A stretch of DNA of 64,000 bases from Vagococcus elongatus (GCF_003987645.1 NZ_NGKA01000008.1:1-64000); one strand, 5' to 3'; shown: positions 8,580-16,690, counted from the stretch's first letter. Notes: a model not told the origin generated them from the sequence alone. Made by a program: numbers and translations.

Positions 8580-10952
8580 ATGACTAGAGTAATATCTAGA
8601 GGAGAAATGACCATTGCAAATATTAGCGATGGTCGTGACTCTTATCTACATAGAGCGTGGTCTAATTCTAGTGATGGAGGATTGGACTTTACAACAAAGT
8701 TTGTTGAAGATATGCGTTTTATTGGTACATATGTTAGTGACAATGAAAAACAAAGCAACAATCCAAAGGACTATGATTGGACTCCTTTATTCGATAATGT
8801 TGTTGTCGGGGGAAGAAACCTTTTTATAAGATCAACAGCTACTGAGCAGTTTTTGAATACAAATAACATTCCAGGAACAGGTGATGAGCAAAATCTTCTA
8901 TCTGACTTTATACAAGTTGACGAATCGACCAGTTATATCTATCAGATATGGACGAAGATAGATGGCAAACTACTTCAAAACTGGAGCGCATGGACTTTCT
9001 ATGACAAGGATAAAAAACCAATAGGTGCTAGAAATTCTAAATACTATGGAAATACTCCTAAAGATAGTGAGACATATGATTCGATTGTAATAAAAACTCC
9101 AGAAAATGCGAAGTATATAAGAATTGGATCAAGATACTTAAAAAATGGAAAGTTTAAATTTGAGAAAGGTAATGTTCCTACCGATTGGTCTCCTGCACCA
9201 GAGGATATGGCAACCAATGACGATTTTAAAGACACATCTACAAAAATCAGTAAATTGGAGCAAGACTCAACAGGTTTCAAGCAAACAGTCGCAGAGGTTT
9301 CAAGCAAAGTTGACGGTATGGAGATAGGTTCAGTCAACCTAATTTCAGATAGCGATAAGGAATGGACAGGTTATAGTAGAGAGTTTTTTACAACTTTTGA
9401 CTTAGCTCCTATTTTTGAAAAATATGGATTAGACAAAACGTACTCGTTGTCTTTGGATCTTAAATCGAAAAATACATCAAAGACGAATGTAATTCAAGTA
9501 TACATGCAAAATGGAAGTGGAACCAAATATAGCTTTGTAAATAAAACAGTTTCAGTAACTGAAAGTTACAAGCGATATAAGTTTGAATCGTTAAAGCCAT
9601 TAATTAGCAAAAAAGATGAAACGAAAGCTCTACTTGCATTCTACGGTACATATGATACTGGAAATATGCCTGTTGTAAAGAACATAAAGCTAGAAATAGG
9701 TACAAAATCGACAGACTGGACGCCAGCCATTGATGACATGGCAACGCAAAATTCTCTATCTGAATCGAATAAAAAGATATCATCATTAGAACAGACTGCT
9801 AACGGTTTTAAGCAAGAAGTTGAACAGGTAAAAAAAGATAATCAAGCAAATAAAACTCAAATTGAACAAACGGCCAAAGAAGTTACAAGCAAACTTTCAA
9901 GTGTCGAGAAGAAAGTCGATGGTATTGAAATTGGTGCTACAAACTTAATACTAGACTCAACGGGCAGACATATTGGTTTATATGGGTTCAATGGTGGATG
10001 GGATAAAACTGAGAATGTTACTGTTGATGAGTGGAAAACTAAAAAAGCCCATGGCTTTAAAGGTAAGGGATCAACTAAACAAATTTTTGCAACTTTTAAC
10101 ACAAACAAGGGTGATCCTGAAAAAGTTACAAAGAATGGTGTTTCCTATGTACATTCCATATACATCAAGAACAATCATGAAAAAAACAACCTCATCCTTT
10201 CAAATAACATGGGAAACAATGTTTGGGTTAAACCAAAGGAAATAAAAAGAGTTGTTATCTATGGGACAGGTACTGGTGGAGCTCATCTGCAGTTAAACTT
10301 TATGACTGACAAGGCAGGGGATGAGATTGACTTTGTTTATTTCAAGCCAATGATTGCAGAGGGGACAGTTGTTTCTGACTGGCATCCAGCACCAGAGGAC
10401 GTGTTAAATGAAATAGACGTTTTAAGAAAAGATGTCGAATTTAAGCTAACACCAGATGAAATTTACGGTATGGTTTCTAGCTCATCTGAATACCAGGAAT
10501 ACATGAGTGACATGGCCACCAGCGAAGAGTTCGATGAAGCCAGGTCGGAATTAGATAAACTACATGATGTTATGGACGGAGAAAATGGCCTAGTAACAAG
10601 GTTCGGTAAGTTTGAACAAACGACGAATGAATTTGGAGTTACCCTTGGTGATATTGTTCAGCAGGTCGGAAGCAATAATAAAGAGATTGAAGACATGCTT
10701 CATTTCATGACATTTAAACGTGGAGAGAAACCTAATGACGCTTTTATGAGTATAGGATCAAGCGCTGACTCAATGGAGGTAAGAATTGGTAGAGGTAAAA
10801 TATCATTCTTTGATGGTGGTGTAGAAGTTGCTTACTTCTCAAAACAACAGTTGTATATCAAAAAAGGTATTATGACAGACTCGTTCCAGGTTGGATCTCA
10901 CATATTCGAAAACAAAGGTAACGGAAGTACAGTTTTAACATTCTCTGAATAG
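8580..10952 (+). CDS. Modular tail fibre / baseplate protein with repeated CBM-like modules, 790 aa
   Basis: Shares its N-terminal docking peptide with the 7320 protein. Three repeating units follow. Each has a carbohydrate-binding-like jelly roll opening with a (R/V/T)-NL-(I/F) motif (NLFIRST, NLISDSD, NLILDST), closing in a W-(S/T/H)-P-A-(P/I)-(E/D)-D motif (near residues 203, 382 and 606), then a coiled coil ending in KVDG-(M/I)-EIG. The C-terminal ~150 residues form a glycine-rich trimerising or tip region (FMSIGSSADSMEVRIGRG). The architecture suggests a trimeric side fibre or baseplate spike recognising cell-wall polysaccharide. Confidence 0.7.
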   Translation: MTRVISRGEMTIANISDGRDSYLHRAWSNSSDGGLDFTTKFVEDMRFIGTYVSDNEKQSNNPKDYDWTPLFDNVVVGGRNLFIRSTATEQFLNTNNIPGTGDEQNLLSDFIQVDESTSYIYQIWTKIDGKLLQNWSAWTFYDKDKKPIGARNSKYYGNTPKDSETYDSIVIKTPENAKYIRIGSRYLKNGKFKFEKGNVPTDWSPAPEDMATNDDFKDTSTKISKLEQDSTGFKQTVAEVSSKVDGMEIGSVNLISDSDKEWTGYSREFFTTFDLAPIFEKYGLDKTYSLSLDLKSKNTSKTNVIQVYMQNGSGTKYSFVNKTVSVTESYKRYKFESLKPLISKKDETKALLAFYGTYDTGNMPVVKNIKLEIGTKSTDWTPAIDDMATQNSLSESNKKISSLEQTANGFKQEVEQVKKDNQANKTQIEQTAKEVTSKLSSVEKKVDGIEIGATNLILDSTGRHIGLYGFNGGWDKTENVTVDEWKTKKAHGFKGKGSTKQIFATFNTNKGDPEKVTKNGVSYVHSIYIKNNHEKNNLILSNNMGNNVWVKPKEIKRVVIYGTGTGGAHLQLNFMTDKAGDEIDFVYFKPMIAEGTVVSDWHPAPEDVLNEIDVLRKDVEFKLTPDEIYGMVSSSSEYQEYMSDMATSEEFDEARSELDKLHDVMDGENGLVTRFGKFEQTTNEFGVTLGDIVQQVGSNNKEIEDMLHFMTFKRGEKPNDAFMSIGSSADSMEVRIGRGKISFFDGGVEVAYFSKQQLYIKKGIMTDSFQVGSHIFENKGNGSTVLTFSE

Positions 10953-10992
10953 ATTAATTAGAATTTAGATAAAATAAAAGGAGAGATATAAT

Positions 10993-13017
10993 TTGGCTTT
11001 AAGTGGAGTTATAAATGGAACATTTAGTGGAACGGCAGCTACTAATGTGAAACCAGTATTAGAGTGGAAGGCAACGCAAAATATTTCCAATAATACATCT
11101 GCCGTAACAGTCTCTTTAGTTTTTATAAAATCAAATAGCTACTGGTATCCATACAACTTAGGAGGACATAATGTCGCTATTACTATAAATGGTAATAACG
11201 CAACATCTAGTAGAGCTATTGATATGAGAAATACAAGTAGACAAGTAATATGGAGCAGAACTGTTACAGTCCCCCATAATGCGGACGGAACAAAAAGCTT
11301 GAATATTGGTGGGTCTGGCTCAACTGGTATCAACCTTGGGAGTTACAATGTAAATGGAAGTATTACTCTAAATACTATCCCCAGAAGTTCTAGTATGTCT
11401 GTCTCACCAACCTCTCTTAATTTTGGTGAGACTGTTAAATTCAATATTTCTAGAGCAAGTGGATCGTTCACCCACTTAATTAATTATAATATCAACGGTA
11501 CTAGTGGTAATGCAGTAGCCAAAACGAATAGCACGACTCCAACATGGACTATACCGCTAGACTTGATGAAGCATTGCACCACAGCAACATCTATAAACGT
11601 AACGCTGTGGCTAGATACATATAACGGAAACTCAAAGATAGGTGTTAAACAATACTCTGTAAAAGTAAATATTCCAGCATCTGTTACTCCAACAATCTCT
11701 CTATTCTCTACAGTTGAGAAGAATACAAAAATTTCAACACTTGGATTAGCTGCTAACAATTTTCTACAGGGTAACTCTCAGATAGAATGCACTAGTAGCG
11801 CCTCCTCTCAATATGGAGCGTCTATTGTTAAATCTACAATCGATATAACTGGTTTTTCTAGTATTAACAGTGGGAATACAGTAGTGAACTTAGCTGGAAT
11901 GACTGGACAAGTTGGTGCAAAAACAGCCAAGCTAACTGTAACAGACTCAAGGGGGAGAACAGCTGAATCTAGTAAGGAAATTACAATTCATGCATATGAG
12001 CCACCTAAGATTAACAGCTTCAACGCAGAGAGAAAAGGTACAAATATAGTAGTTACTAAGTCATGTACATACTCTGAAGTTGGATCAAATACCATTTCTT
12101 ACTCGCTAACAAGAACTGGTGGGGCGACTGGCAGCGTAGGAGATATAACACATGATACAAATACATATACATTTGGTGGATATGCAGTAGATAAATCATA
12201 TGAGATTACAATGGAGATATCCGATAAGTTAAATAGCGCGTCTGGAATTGTCATTGTCGGAACTGATAAACAACTAATGCATATTGATCGAGATAATGGG
12301 ATAGGGATCGGAAAGTATAGAGAGAACGGGATACTAGATGTGTCTGGCGATGTTTATATTGATGGAAAATTAAATCTGTCAAATGGATTCGAGTCAGTAT
12401 ACATTCCATCAAATTCAGATTTGGATAACTATAACAATGTAGGTTTTTACTATAATCCATCAAATGCGGAGGCTAAAACTATAAAAAATACTCCAGAAAA
12501 TTGGTCATTCTCACTGCTAGTAGAAAAACATGCTGGGGTAAGGCAAACACTTTCTATTTATCATGATGAGTTTCCAAGAACTTATGTTAGAAATTTCTAC
12601 GAAGGTGTCTGGGGGAAATGGAGACATCTTGGAGGATTTTACAAACAGGAAGAGATAGAGCCAGCGTCTGGATTCACGAAATACGGCACTGGAAGTGGAT
12701 CTAGCAACACTCCTTTGGTGATTAGAATGGGGAGTGTTGTAATGTTAACTGGAGCCTTTTCAAATACATCCGTAATAAATGGGAATAACACTATAAAAAT
12801 GGGGACAATACCGAAATGGGCTCGCCCAGATGGAAATATAATTGCCAGAAGCAAAAACCAGGCGTCTGGAGGCAACAGCCATTGGGTAGCTGTCGGATCT
12901 GATGGAACTATTAGCACTTCGAGGCATGGTTCTTCTGGCCAGTGGACTAATGCGAATGTTGGATCTTATTTAACCATAGATATGATGTATCTTGTAGAAA
13001 ATTCTGATAGTTATTAG
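10993..13017 (+). CDS. DUF859-type siphophage tail fibre with pyocin-knob-like domain, 674 aa
   Basis: Uses a TTG start after AAGGAGAGATATAAT. The N-terminal ~140 residues (ALSGVINGTFSG ... YLGGHNVAITINGN region) and the following beta modules match what I know of the DUF859 family of streptococcal/enterococcal phage structural proteins. Residues about 470-555 look like a pyocin-knob domain (GFYYNP; LLVEKHAG; Q-T-L-S-I-Y; YVRNFYEGVWGKW). The C-terminal ~110 residues are a glycine/serine-rich tip. It is probably a receptor-binding or accessory fibre. Confidence 0.7.
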   Translation: MALSGVINGTFSGTAATNVKPVLEWKATQNISNNTSAVTVSLVFIKSNSYWYPYNLGGHNVAITINGNNATSSRAIDMRNTSRQVIWSRTVTVPHNADGTKSLNIGGSGSTGINLGSYNVNGSITLNTIPRSSSMSVSPTSLNFGETVKFNISRASGSFTHLINYNINGTSGNAVAKTNSTTPTWTIPLDLMKHCTTATSINVTLWLDTYNGNSKIGVKQYSVKVNIPASVTPTISLFSTVEKNTKISTLGLAANNFLQGNSQIECTSSASSQYGASIVKSTIDITGFSSINSGNTVVNLAGMTGQVGAKTAKLTVTDSRGRTAESSKEITIHAYEPPKINSFNAERKGTNIVVTKSCTYSEVGSNTISYSLTRTGGATGSVGDITHDTNTYTFGGYAVDKSYEITMEISDKLNSASGIVIVGTDKQLMHIDRDNGIGIGKYRENGILDVSGDVYIDGKLNLSNGFESVYIPSNSDLDNYNNVGFYYNPSNAEAKTIKNTPENWSFSLLVEKHAGVRQTLSIYHDEFPRTYVRNFYEGVWGKWRHLGGFYKQEEIEPASGFTKYGTGSGSSNTPLVIRMGSVVMLTGAFSNTSVINGNNTIKMGTIPKWARPDGNIIARSKNQASGGNSHWVAVGSDGTISTSRHGSSGQWTNANVGSYLTIDMMYLVENSDSY

Positions 13018-13033
13018 AAAAGGGAGTGTTTAT

Positions 13034-13453
13034 ATGAATGGACTGATCGAAATTAAAGGGGATGACTTTACTAGAATATTTCTTGAAGAAATGTACGAAT
13101 CTCAAAAAAATGGAGCGTTAAGCGAGTTTGTCCTAGTAAACAGAATAGCATTTTTAAAAAATATTATAGATGATAGCCATATTGAATTTGATAAAATAAT
13201 TGAAATATCAAGTCATCTTTCAGAAATTGACGACAAAGACTCTTATGAGGTTTTTATAGCAGACTTCTTGCTTGGTAAAGAGATAAACGTTGAAAAATAT
13301 ATCAAAAAAGAAGAAAGCGTAAATGTTTTAGATGAAATAGAAAACTTAAAAGAAAGATTGAGAGTGGCGTCAATAGAAAATAAAGATTTGGAGAATCAAG
13401 TCAAGCAATCTCAAGAGCTAGTAATGGAAGCAATTGATTTGATATTATCATAA
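13034..13453 (+). CDS. Small coiled-coil tail-region protein, 139 aa
   Basis: Acidic protein with a predicted C-terminal coiled coil (residues ~105-139). It follows the fibre gene by 16 nt with AAAAGGGAGTG as ribosome site. Comparable short coiled-coil proteins sit between fibre and lysis genes in many Gram-positive siphophages; a fibre chaperone is possible. It is the last phage gene before the IS110 insertion, which begins about 80-100 nt downstream, so the reading frame is intact. Confidence 0.6.
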   Translation: MNGLIEIKGDDFTRIFLEEMYESQKNGALSEFVLVNRIAFLKNIIDDSHIEFDKIIEISSHLSEIDDKDSYEVFIADFLLGKEINVEKYIKKEESVNVLDEIENLKERLRVASIENKDLENQVKQSQELVMEAIDLILS

Positions 13454-13536
13454 AACAAAGCTAGCTATTAAATAGTCAAGTGAAAGTTATTAAATACTTT
13501 TTGATTTTGATATTTATTTTTAAGCAACTTAAATAA

Positions 13537-13583
13537 ACCTAAAAATAATAGAAAAAAATTAATTTACATCTATATTTTTAGGT
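13537..13583 (-). terminator. Stem-loop at the 3' end of the IS110 transposase
   Basis: An 11-bp inverted repeat, ACCTAAAAATA (13537-13547) and TATTTTTAGGT (13573-13583), spans the transposase stop codon. The stem is AT-rich and the loop is T-rich on the minus strand, so it is at best a weak terminator. It may also be part of the element's end. Confidence 0.4.
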
Positions 13584-14767
13584 AAATGAACTTCATAAGG
13601 CTTGTTTTGAGTCCAAACAGCAAAAATGATGTTAACCATTTTTCTTGAAACAGCACCAACTGCAGTACCATGTGATTTACCACGTTGTTTTAATTTTTGG
13701 TAATAGATGGATAAAGCAGGGTCATGAAACGCTGCAATAAAAGCAGCTTGCCAAATGGCTCGCCTAAGATAGGGAGACCCACGTTTAGACAGTTTGTTTT
13801 TAGTTCCTGTGAAATCACCAGATTGATGAACTGAGGCGTCTAAACCGGCAAAAGCAAGTAATTGACTAGGTTTTTTGAAACGATTGATATCTCCAATTTC
13901 GCCCATAATCACTGCAGCTGTAATGTCACCAATTCCAGTAATTGTAGTTAAGTAATTGTCCTGTGTTGCAATAATTTCATGGATTTCAGATTCAATTTGG
14001 ATAATTTGCCGTTCAATTAATCTAATCTGTTCCAGCATTATCTGAATCTCAAGTTTAAAGACGTCTGCAGCAATTGAAATTCCAAAGGAATTAGAAGCAA
14101 GTTCTTTAAGTTTCATTACTTTCTTTTCAGAACGCTCTATGCCAAACCTCTTTTTACTCGCTAGATGAATTGTTTCAATTAACAACTCAGTATCTAGTTG
14201 AAGAATATCTTCAGGTAATGGCGAATTTAGAAGGATTTCAGTGGAAGACGAACCAAAAATATCAGAAAAAATCTTTTCATATTCTGGAAAAACTTGATCT
14301 AAGCAAGTAATAATTTTTCTCTTTAAGTCAGATGAACTATCTACCAAACTATATCGGAAACGCTCCAGTTGTTTTAAACGAAAGATGTCTTCCGTAGGTA
14401 AAGACGTTTTCTCAGGCAAATCCATTCTAATTACTTGAGCAATCAGTACAGCATCAATGGCATCAGTTTTAGTTTTTCTGATATAAAAATCTCGAAGAAC
14501 ATCTGATTGAATAGGATTAAAAGCAGTTACTGAAAAATCTAAGTCATTTAAAAAAGAATAAATAGCTAACCAATAATGACCTGTGGCTTCCATTCCAATC
14601 ATTGCATTATCAACATTAACATCGTGTTTATTAAAGAAATTAAGAAGTTCCAGACTCCCTTTTTTAGTATTTGTAATTCTTAATGTTTTACCAATAGGGG
14701 ATCCTTTTTCATCAACTAAAGCAACTTCATGATTTCTTTTACCAATGTCAATACCAACAAAGAACAT
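13559..14767 (-). CDS. IS110-family transposase (DEDD recombinase), 402 aa
   Basis: The start is taken at the ATG giving MFFVGIDIGKRNH, 15 nt after AAGGAATTG, rather than the upstream in-frame ATG. The N-terminal RuvC-like DEDD domain has the first Asp in VGIDIGKRNH, Glu in MIGMEATGHYW, and the Asp pair in KTDAIDAVLIA. A central coiled region follows. The C-terminal Transposase_20 domain has the helix-hairpin-helix TTITGIGDITAAVI and the conserved Ser of KLSKRGSPYLR. All catalytic residues look present and the frame is intact, so the element may be active. Family knowledge: these enzymes insert at targets specified by a bridge RNA encoded in the element. Confidence 0.93.
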   Translation of the reverse strand: MFFVGIDIGKRNHEVALVDEKGSPIGKTLRITNTKKGSLELLNFFNKHDVNVDNAMIGMEATGHYWLAIYSFLNDLDFSVTAFNPIQSDVLRDFYIRKTKTDAIDAVLIAQVIRMDLPEKTSLPTEDIFRLKQLERFRYSLVDSSSDLKRKIITCLDQVFPEYEKIFSDIFGSSSTEILLNSPLPEDILQLDTELLIETIHLASKKRFGIERSEKKVMKLKELASNSFGISIAADVFKLEIQIMLEQIRLIERQIIQIESEIHEIIATQDNYLTTITGIGDITAAVIMGEIGDINRFKKPSQLLAFAGLDASVHQSGDFTGTKNKLSKRGSPYLRRAIWQAAFIAAFHDPALSIYYQKLKQRGKSHGTAVGAVSRKMVNIIFAVWTQNKPYEVHLPKNIDVN

Positions 14768-14774
14768 AAAAATC

Positions 14775-14975
14775 AATTCCTTTCATTAGGATTTGTCAGA
14801 TAGTAAGCTACCCTCTATGACTCTTGGACGACATAGCCTCGTTAGATATTCAGAAACGTTGTTCTATCTAGCTCATACATGTACTAGTCTCAAGAGTAGA
14901 GGCATCAATCTTTCGAAGGAAGACAGGGCTTCAAGGAGGTGACGGATGACCTCTATCTGCTTAATACAATTCTAA
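14775..14975 (-). ncRNA. Candidate IS110 bridge RNA
   Basis: The non-coding region directly upstream of the transposase folds well on the minus strand. A 5' hairpin pairs GAGGT/ACCTC (14936-14940 with 14949-14953). A longer two-part stem then pairs the segment at 14891-14902 (CCTCTA-CTCTTG on the minus strand) with 14812-14826 (CAAGAG-TCA-TAGAGG), enclosing about 64 nt of internal loops. A 5' stem-loop followed by larger stems with internal guide loops is the arrangement described for IS110-group bridge RNAs. The ends and guide loops are not determined. Confidence 0.55.
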
Positions 14976-15000
14976 AACACAAAGTGATTTGAATATACAT

Positions 15001-15019
15001 AGAATCAAAAAATGATTCT
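15001..15019. repeat. Short perfect inverted repeat at the phage/IS border
   Basis: AGAATCA (15001-15007), 5 A's, TGATTCT (15013-15019). It could be a phage regulatory hairpin ahead of the 15048 gene or lie near the IS end. Nothing else distinguishes the two. Confidence 0.4.
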
Positions 15020-15047
15020 AATAATACTATACGAGGAGGTGAAATAA

Positions 15048-15212
15048 ATGGATAGAAAAGGAAACATGGAAAGATTTCCAAATCTTATAATGATGTACGC
15101 AGACCACGTAATGAGGGGGACAAGATCTATAGATAGCGTACCAGAAAAGATTAGAGAAGACGTATCTTTTGTTGTCGAAGAGGCAACAAAAAAGCAAGCA
15201 AGCGAGTTTTAG
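15048..15212 (+). CDS. Short CD1375/XkdX-like protein, 54 aa; possible -1 frameshift extension to 15268
   Basis: A 54-codon gene after a strong ACGAGGAGGTGAAATAA site. The segment MMYADHVMRGTRSIDSVPEKIRED resembles the short CD1375/XkdX-type proteins found just before holins (pattern Y-A-x-x-I-x-x-G-x-x-T-I-x-x-V-P-x-x-[IL]-R). Near its end, in frame, is the heptamer A AAA AAG (15188-15194). A -1 shift there would replace the last residues with 24 others, including the hydrophobic stretch VLVYAITFAIGLITGITFMI, ending at TAG 15266-15268. The -1 frame has no ATG, GTG or TTG start of its own. The short product is certain as a frame; the fusion is an inference. Confidence 0.7.
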   Translation: MDRKGNMERFPNLIMMYADHVMRGTRSIDSVPEKIREDVSFVVEEATKKQASEF

Positions 15213-15268
15213 TATATGCAATAACTTTCGCTATAGGTTTAATTACAGGAATTACATTTATGATTTAG
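15188..15268 (+). other. Candidate programmed -1 frameshift site and trans-frame membrane segment
   Basis: Slippery heptamer A AAA AAG at 15188-15194 in the X XXY YYZ register of the 15048 gene. The -1 frame then stays open for 24 codons, encoding a basic residue pair followed by a 20-residue transmembrane-like helix. A possible downstream structure pairs AGCGA (15201-15205) with TCGCT (15228-15232). A further inverted repeat pairs the ACTTTCGCTATA region with TATAGCGAAAAGT about 50 nt on. Confidence 0.5.
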
Positions 15269-15326
15269 TCTTTTAGTATATAGCGAAAAGTATTTTAGTA
15301 AAAGGGATCTTCTAAGGGAGATAGAA

Positions 15327-15812
15327 ATGTACGGAATGGTTAGTAAATTAATAATTGGAACTATCCAAAAGATGTCTACATTGACATTTTTTGACCATTT
15401 AATTGTTTTTGGTATAAGTATATCAAGTCTATTAATAGGAAGTTGGACTGATGCTATGAGCCTGTTAATTTTGTTACAATTGATAGATGTTGCAACTGGG
15501 TTAACAAAGGGTAAGAGAGGAAGAAAGCTGTCTTCAAGTGAGTTAAAAAAAGGTGCTAAGTCTAAGTTCGGAGGATGGCTATATATTATAGTAGGTAATG
15601 CAATAGACGGCCTTCTAACATTCGGCACCCCAGTTGCAAAAACATTCGTTGTATCATACTTAATTGTTATGGAATTAATGAGTATTGTTGAGAATGCAGA
15701 AGAGCTTGGGGCACCAGGAGCACCAAAATTTATCACAAAATACCTAGACAGTGCCAAGAGCCAGTTAGATAATGGCAAGAATCCTAATGAAAAAGATTCG
15801 GATACAAAATAA
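15327..15812 (+). CDS. Phage holin, Phage_holin_4 (TcdE/Cph1) type, 161 aa
   Basis: Holin that would permeabilise the membrane at lysis. Three or four hydrophobic segments lie at about residues 22-42, 44-62, 85-106 and 108-122. The family hallmark DVATGLTKGKRGRKLSS follows the second segment, and a charged C-terminal tail is present (NEKDSDTK). ATG follows AAGGGAGATAGAA. The preceding gene may supply a small membrane partner. A second holin gene sits at 34017 next to the endolysin, so this copy lies unusually far from the amidase. A related role, for example as holin antagonist, is possible. Confidence 0.8.
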   Translation: MYGMVSKLIIGTIQKMSTLTFFDHLIVFGISISSLLIGSWTDAMSLLILLQLIDVATGLTKGKRGRKLSSSELKKGAKSKFGGWLYIIVGNAIDGLLTFGTPVAKTFVVSYLIVMELMSIVENAEELGAPGAPKFITKYLDSAKSQLDNGKNPNEKDSDTK

Positions 15813-15816
15813 ATTA

Positions 15817-15854
15817 GCATAAGTATTGACAACATAATATTTTTGGTATAGTAT
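15817..15854 (+). promoter_or_regulatory. Promoter with embedded operator copy 2, driving the tail-assembly operon
   Basis: GCATAAGTATTGACAAC (15817-15833) supplies -35 TTGACA at 15826-15831. Exactly 17 bp later is -10 TAGTAT at 15849-15854. It lies between the holin and the chaperone-like gene, giving an ~85-nt leader that contains a terminator-like hairpin. Confidence 0.8.
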
Positions 15855-15869
15855 TATGTTATGGGCGAT

Positions 15870-15904
15870 AAAGAAGAGAGATATTGCGTCTTTCTTCTTT
15901 TTCT
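15870..15904 (+). terminator. Leader hairpin with U-run: possible attenuator
   Basis: AAAGAAGAGAGA (15870-15881) pairs with TCTTTCTTCTTT (15889-15900) with one G-U pair and a 7-nt loop, followed by TTCT. Being ~10 nt into the transcript from the 15817 promoter and ahead of the whole tape-measure operon, it could act as an attenuator or antitermination target rather than a simple end. Confidence 0.5.
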
Positions 15905-15943
15905 AAAAGCCATAACTAATTACAACATAGGAGTGAGAGAAGA

Positions 15944-16690
15944 ATGGTACAATTTAAAACACTTCGCAATGGCGAAGGGGAGGAAAGACGAGTTCGTGAG
16001 GTGTGCTCATCTGGAAATATGTCGGTCATTGTTTATGAGCCGAGCAAAGAAGATGTGAATACACTTTTACGTATGCAGGAGGATATGATCGAAACAGATT
16101 CTAGTGGTGAGGTTAAAATCAAGGTTGGTGAGTCACAAATGATTCGAGAAATCTATCCACTTTTAACAGATTTAGAAGGATTTGAAGACTTGACTGATGA
16201 GGAGATTGAGGACATCACAGATAATCCATCAATTGCTTTAATCCAGGCGACATCTGTAATTACTCAGATTATTCTGGAAGTTTATAAAATAACGATTTTA
16301 TCAGTTCGTCAACAAATGGTAGAACAGGATTTCGAATTTGAGACATTCCGTTTCAATCAACATGCAGCACAAAAAATTATGACAACTGTTTCAGCTCTCG
16401 ACGGAATTGATGGAATCGAGAAGCGAACGAAAGAAGCAGAAAAGGAGTTAGATGAATTATCAGCTCGACGTCACGAAAAAGAAATGGCAAAAATCTTTGA
16501 AGAGACACAGGGATTTTTAGAAATTGAAGAAGCATCAAATGCCGCTAAAAAGTCGGAGGGGACAACGACAGAAAAGAAAATCACTTCAAGCGTACCAATG
16601 ACAGCACCATTAAGTCCTGGTGATGAAACTCCAGAGGACGTTATCAAACGAATGAACAAAACGTTTGATATCAACGTGAATAACGACTAA
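15944..16690 (+). CDS. Tail assembly chaperone-like protein, 248 aa
   Basis: 248 residues starting MVQFKTLRNGEGE after AGGAGTGAGAGAAGA. The N-terminal ~120 residues are mixed alpha/beta, the middle is helical, and the C-terminal ~70 residues are charged and low-complexity. In siphophages the gene position two or three before the tape measure is normally held by the tail-assembly chaperone, and its size and acidity fit. Codon use is optimised, unlike the tape measure, implying high expression. I see no slippery heptamer at its 3' end. The stop overlaps the next start (TAATG). Confidence 0.6.
   Translation: MVQFKTLRNGEGEERRVREVCSSGNMSVIVYEPSKEDVNTLLRMQEDMIETDSSGEVKIKVGESQMIREIYPLLTDLEGFEDLTDEEIEDITDNPSIALIQATSVITQIILEVYKITILSVRQQMVEQDFEFETFRFNQHAAQKIMTTVSALDGIDGIEKRTKEAEKELDELSARRHEKEMAKIFEETQGFLEIEEASNAAKKSEGTTTEKKITSSVPMTAPLSPGDETPEDVIKRMNKTFDINVNND

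Larger units (their letters stand above)
13538..14995 (-). mobile_element. IS110-family insertion sequence (boundaries approximate)
   Basis: One transposase gene plus a ~200-nt structured non-coding segment upstream of it, inserted antisense between two intact late genes. IS110 elements lack clear terminal inverted repeats and usually make no target duplication, so the ends cannot be fixed by eye. The limits given run from the stem-loop beyond the transposase stop to the start of the structured region. The long non-coding part on the 5' side of the gene places it in the IS110 rather than the IS1111 group. Confidence 0.75.

Noticed and set aside
13484-15026. Target-site duplication or terminal inverted repeats defining the IS ends
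   Set aside because: No convincing flanking duplication was found, as expected for IS110; the 11-bp inverted repeat at 13537-13583 lies entirely at one end around the stop codon.
15239-15835. A 198-codon minus-strand frame opposite the holin gene
   Set aside because: It is the complement of the holin coding sequence; the plus-strand frame has the family motif, ribosome site and gene order, and no promoter or ribosome site serves the opposite frame.
15861-16058. A 65-codon plus-strand frame overlapping the start of the chaperone-like gene
   Set aside because: It begins about at the predicted transcript start with no ribosome site, spans the leader hairpin, and overlaps the well-supported ATG at 15944 in another frame.
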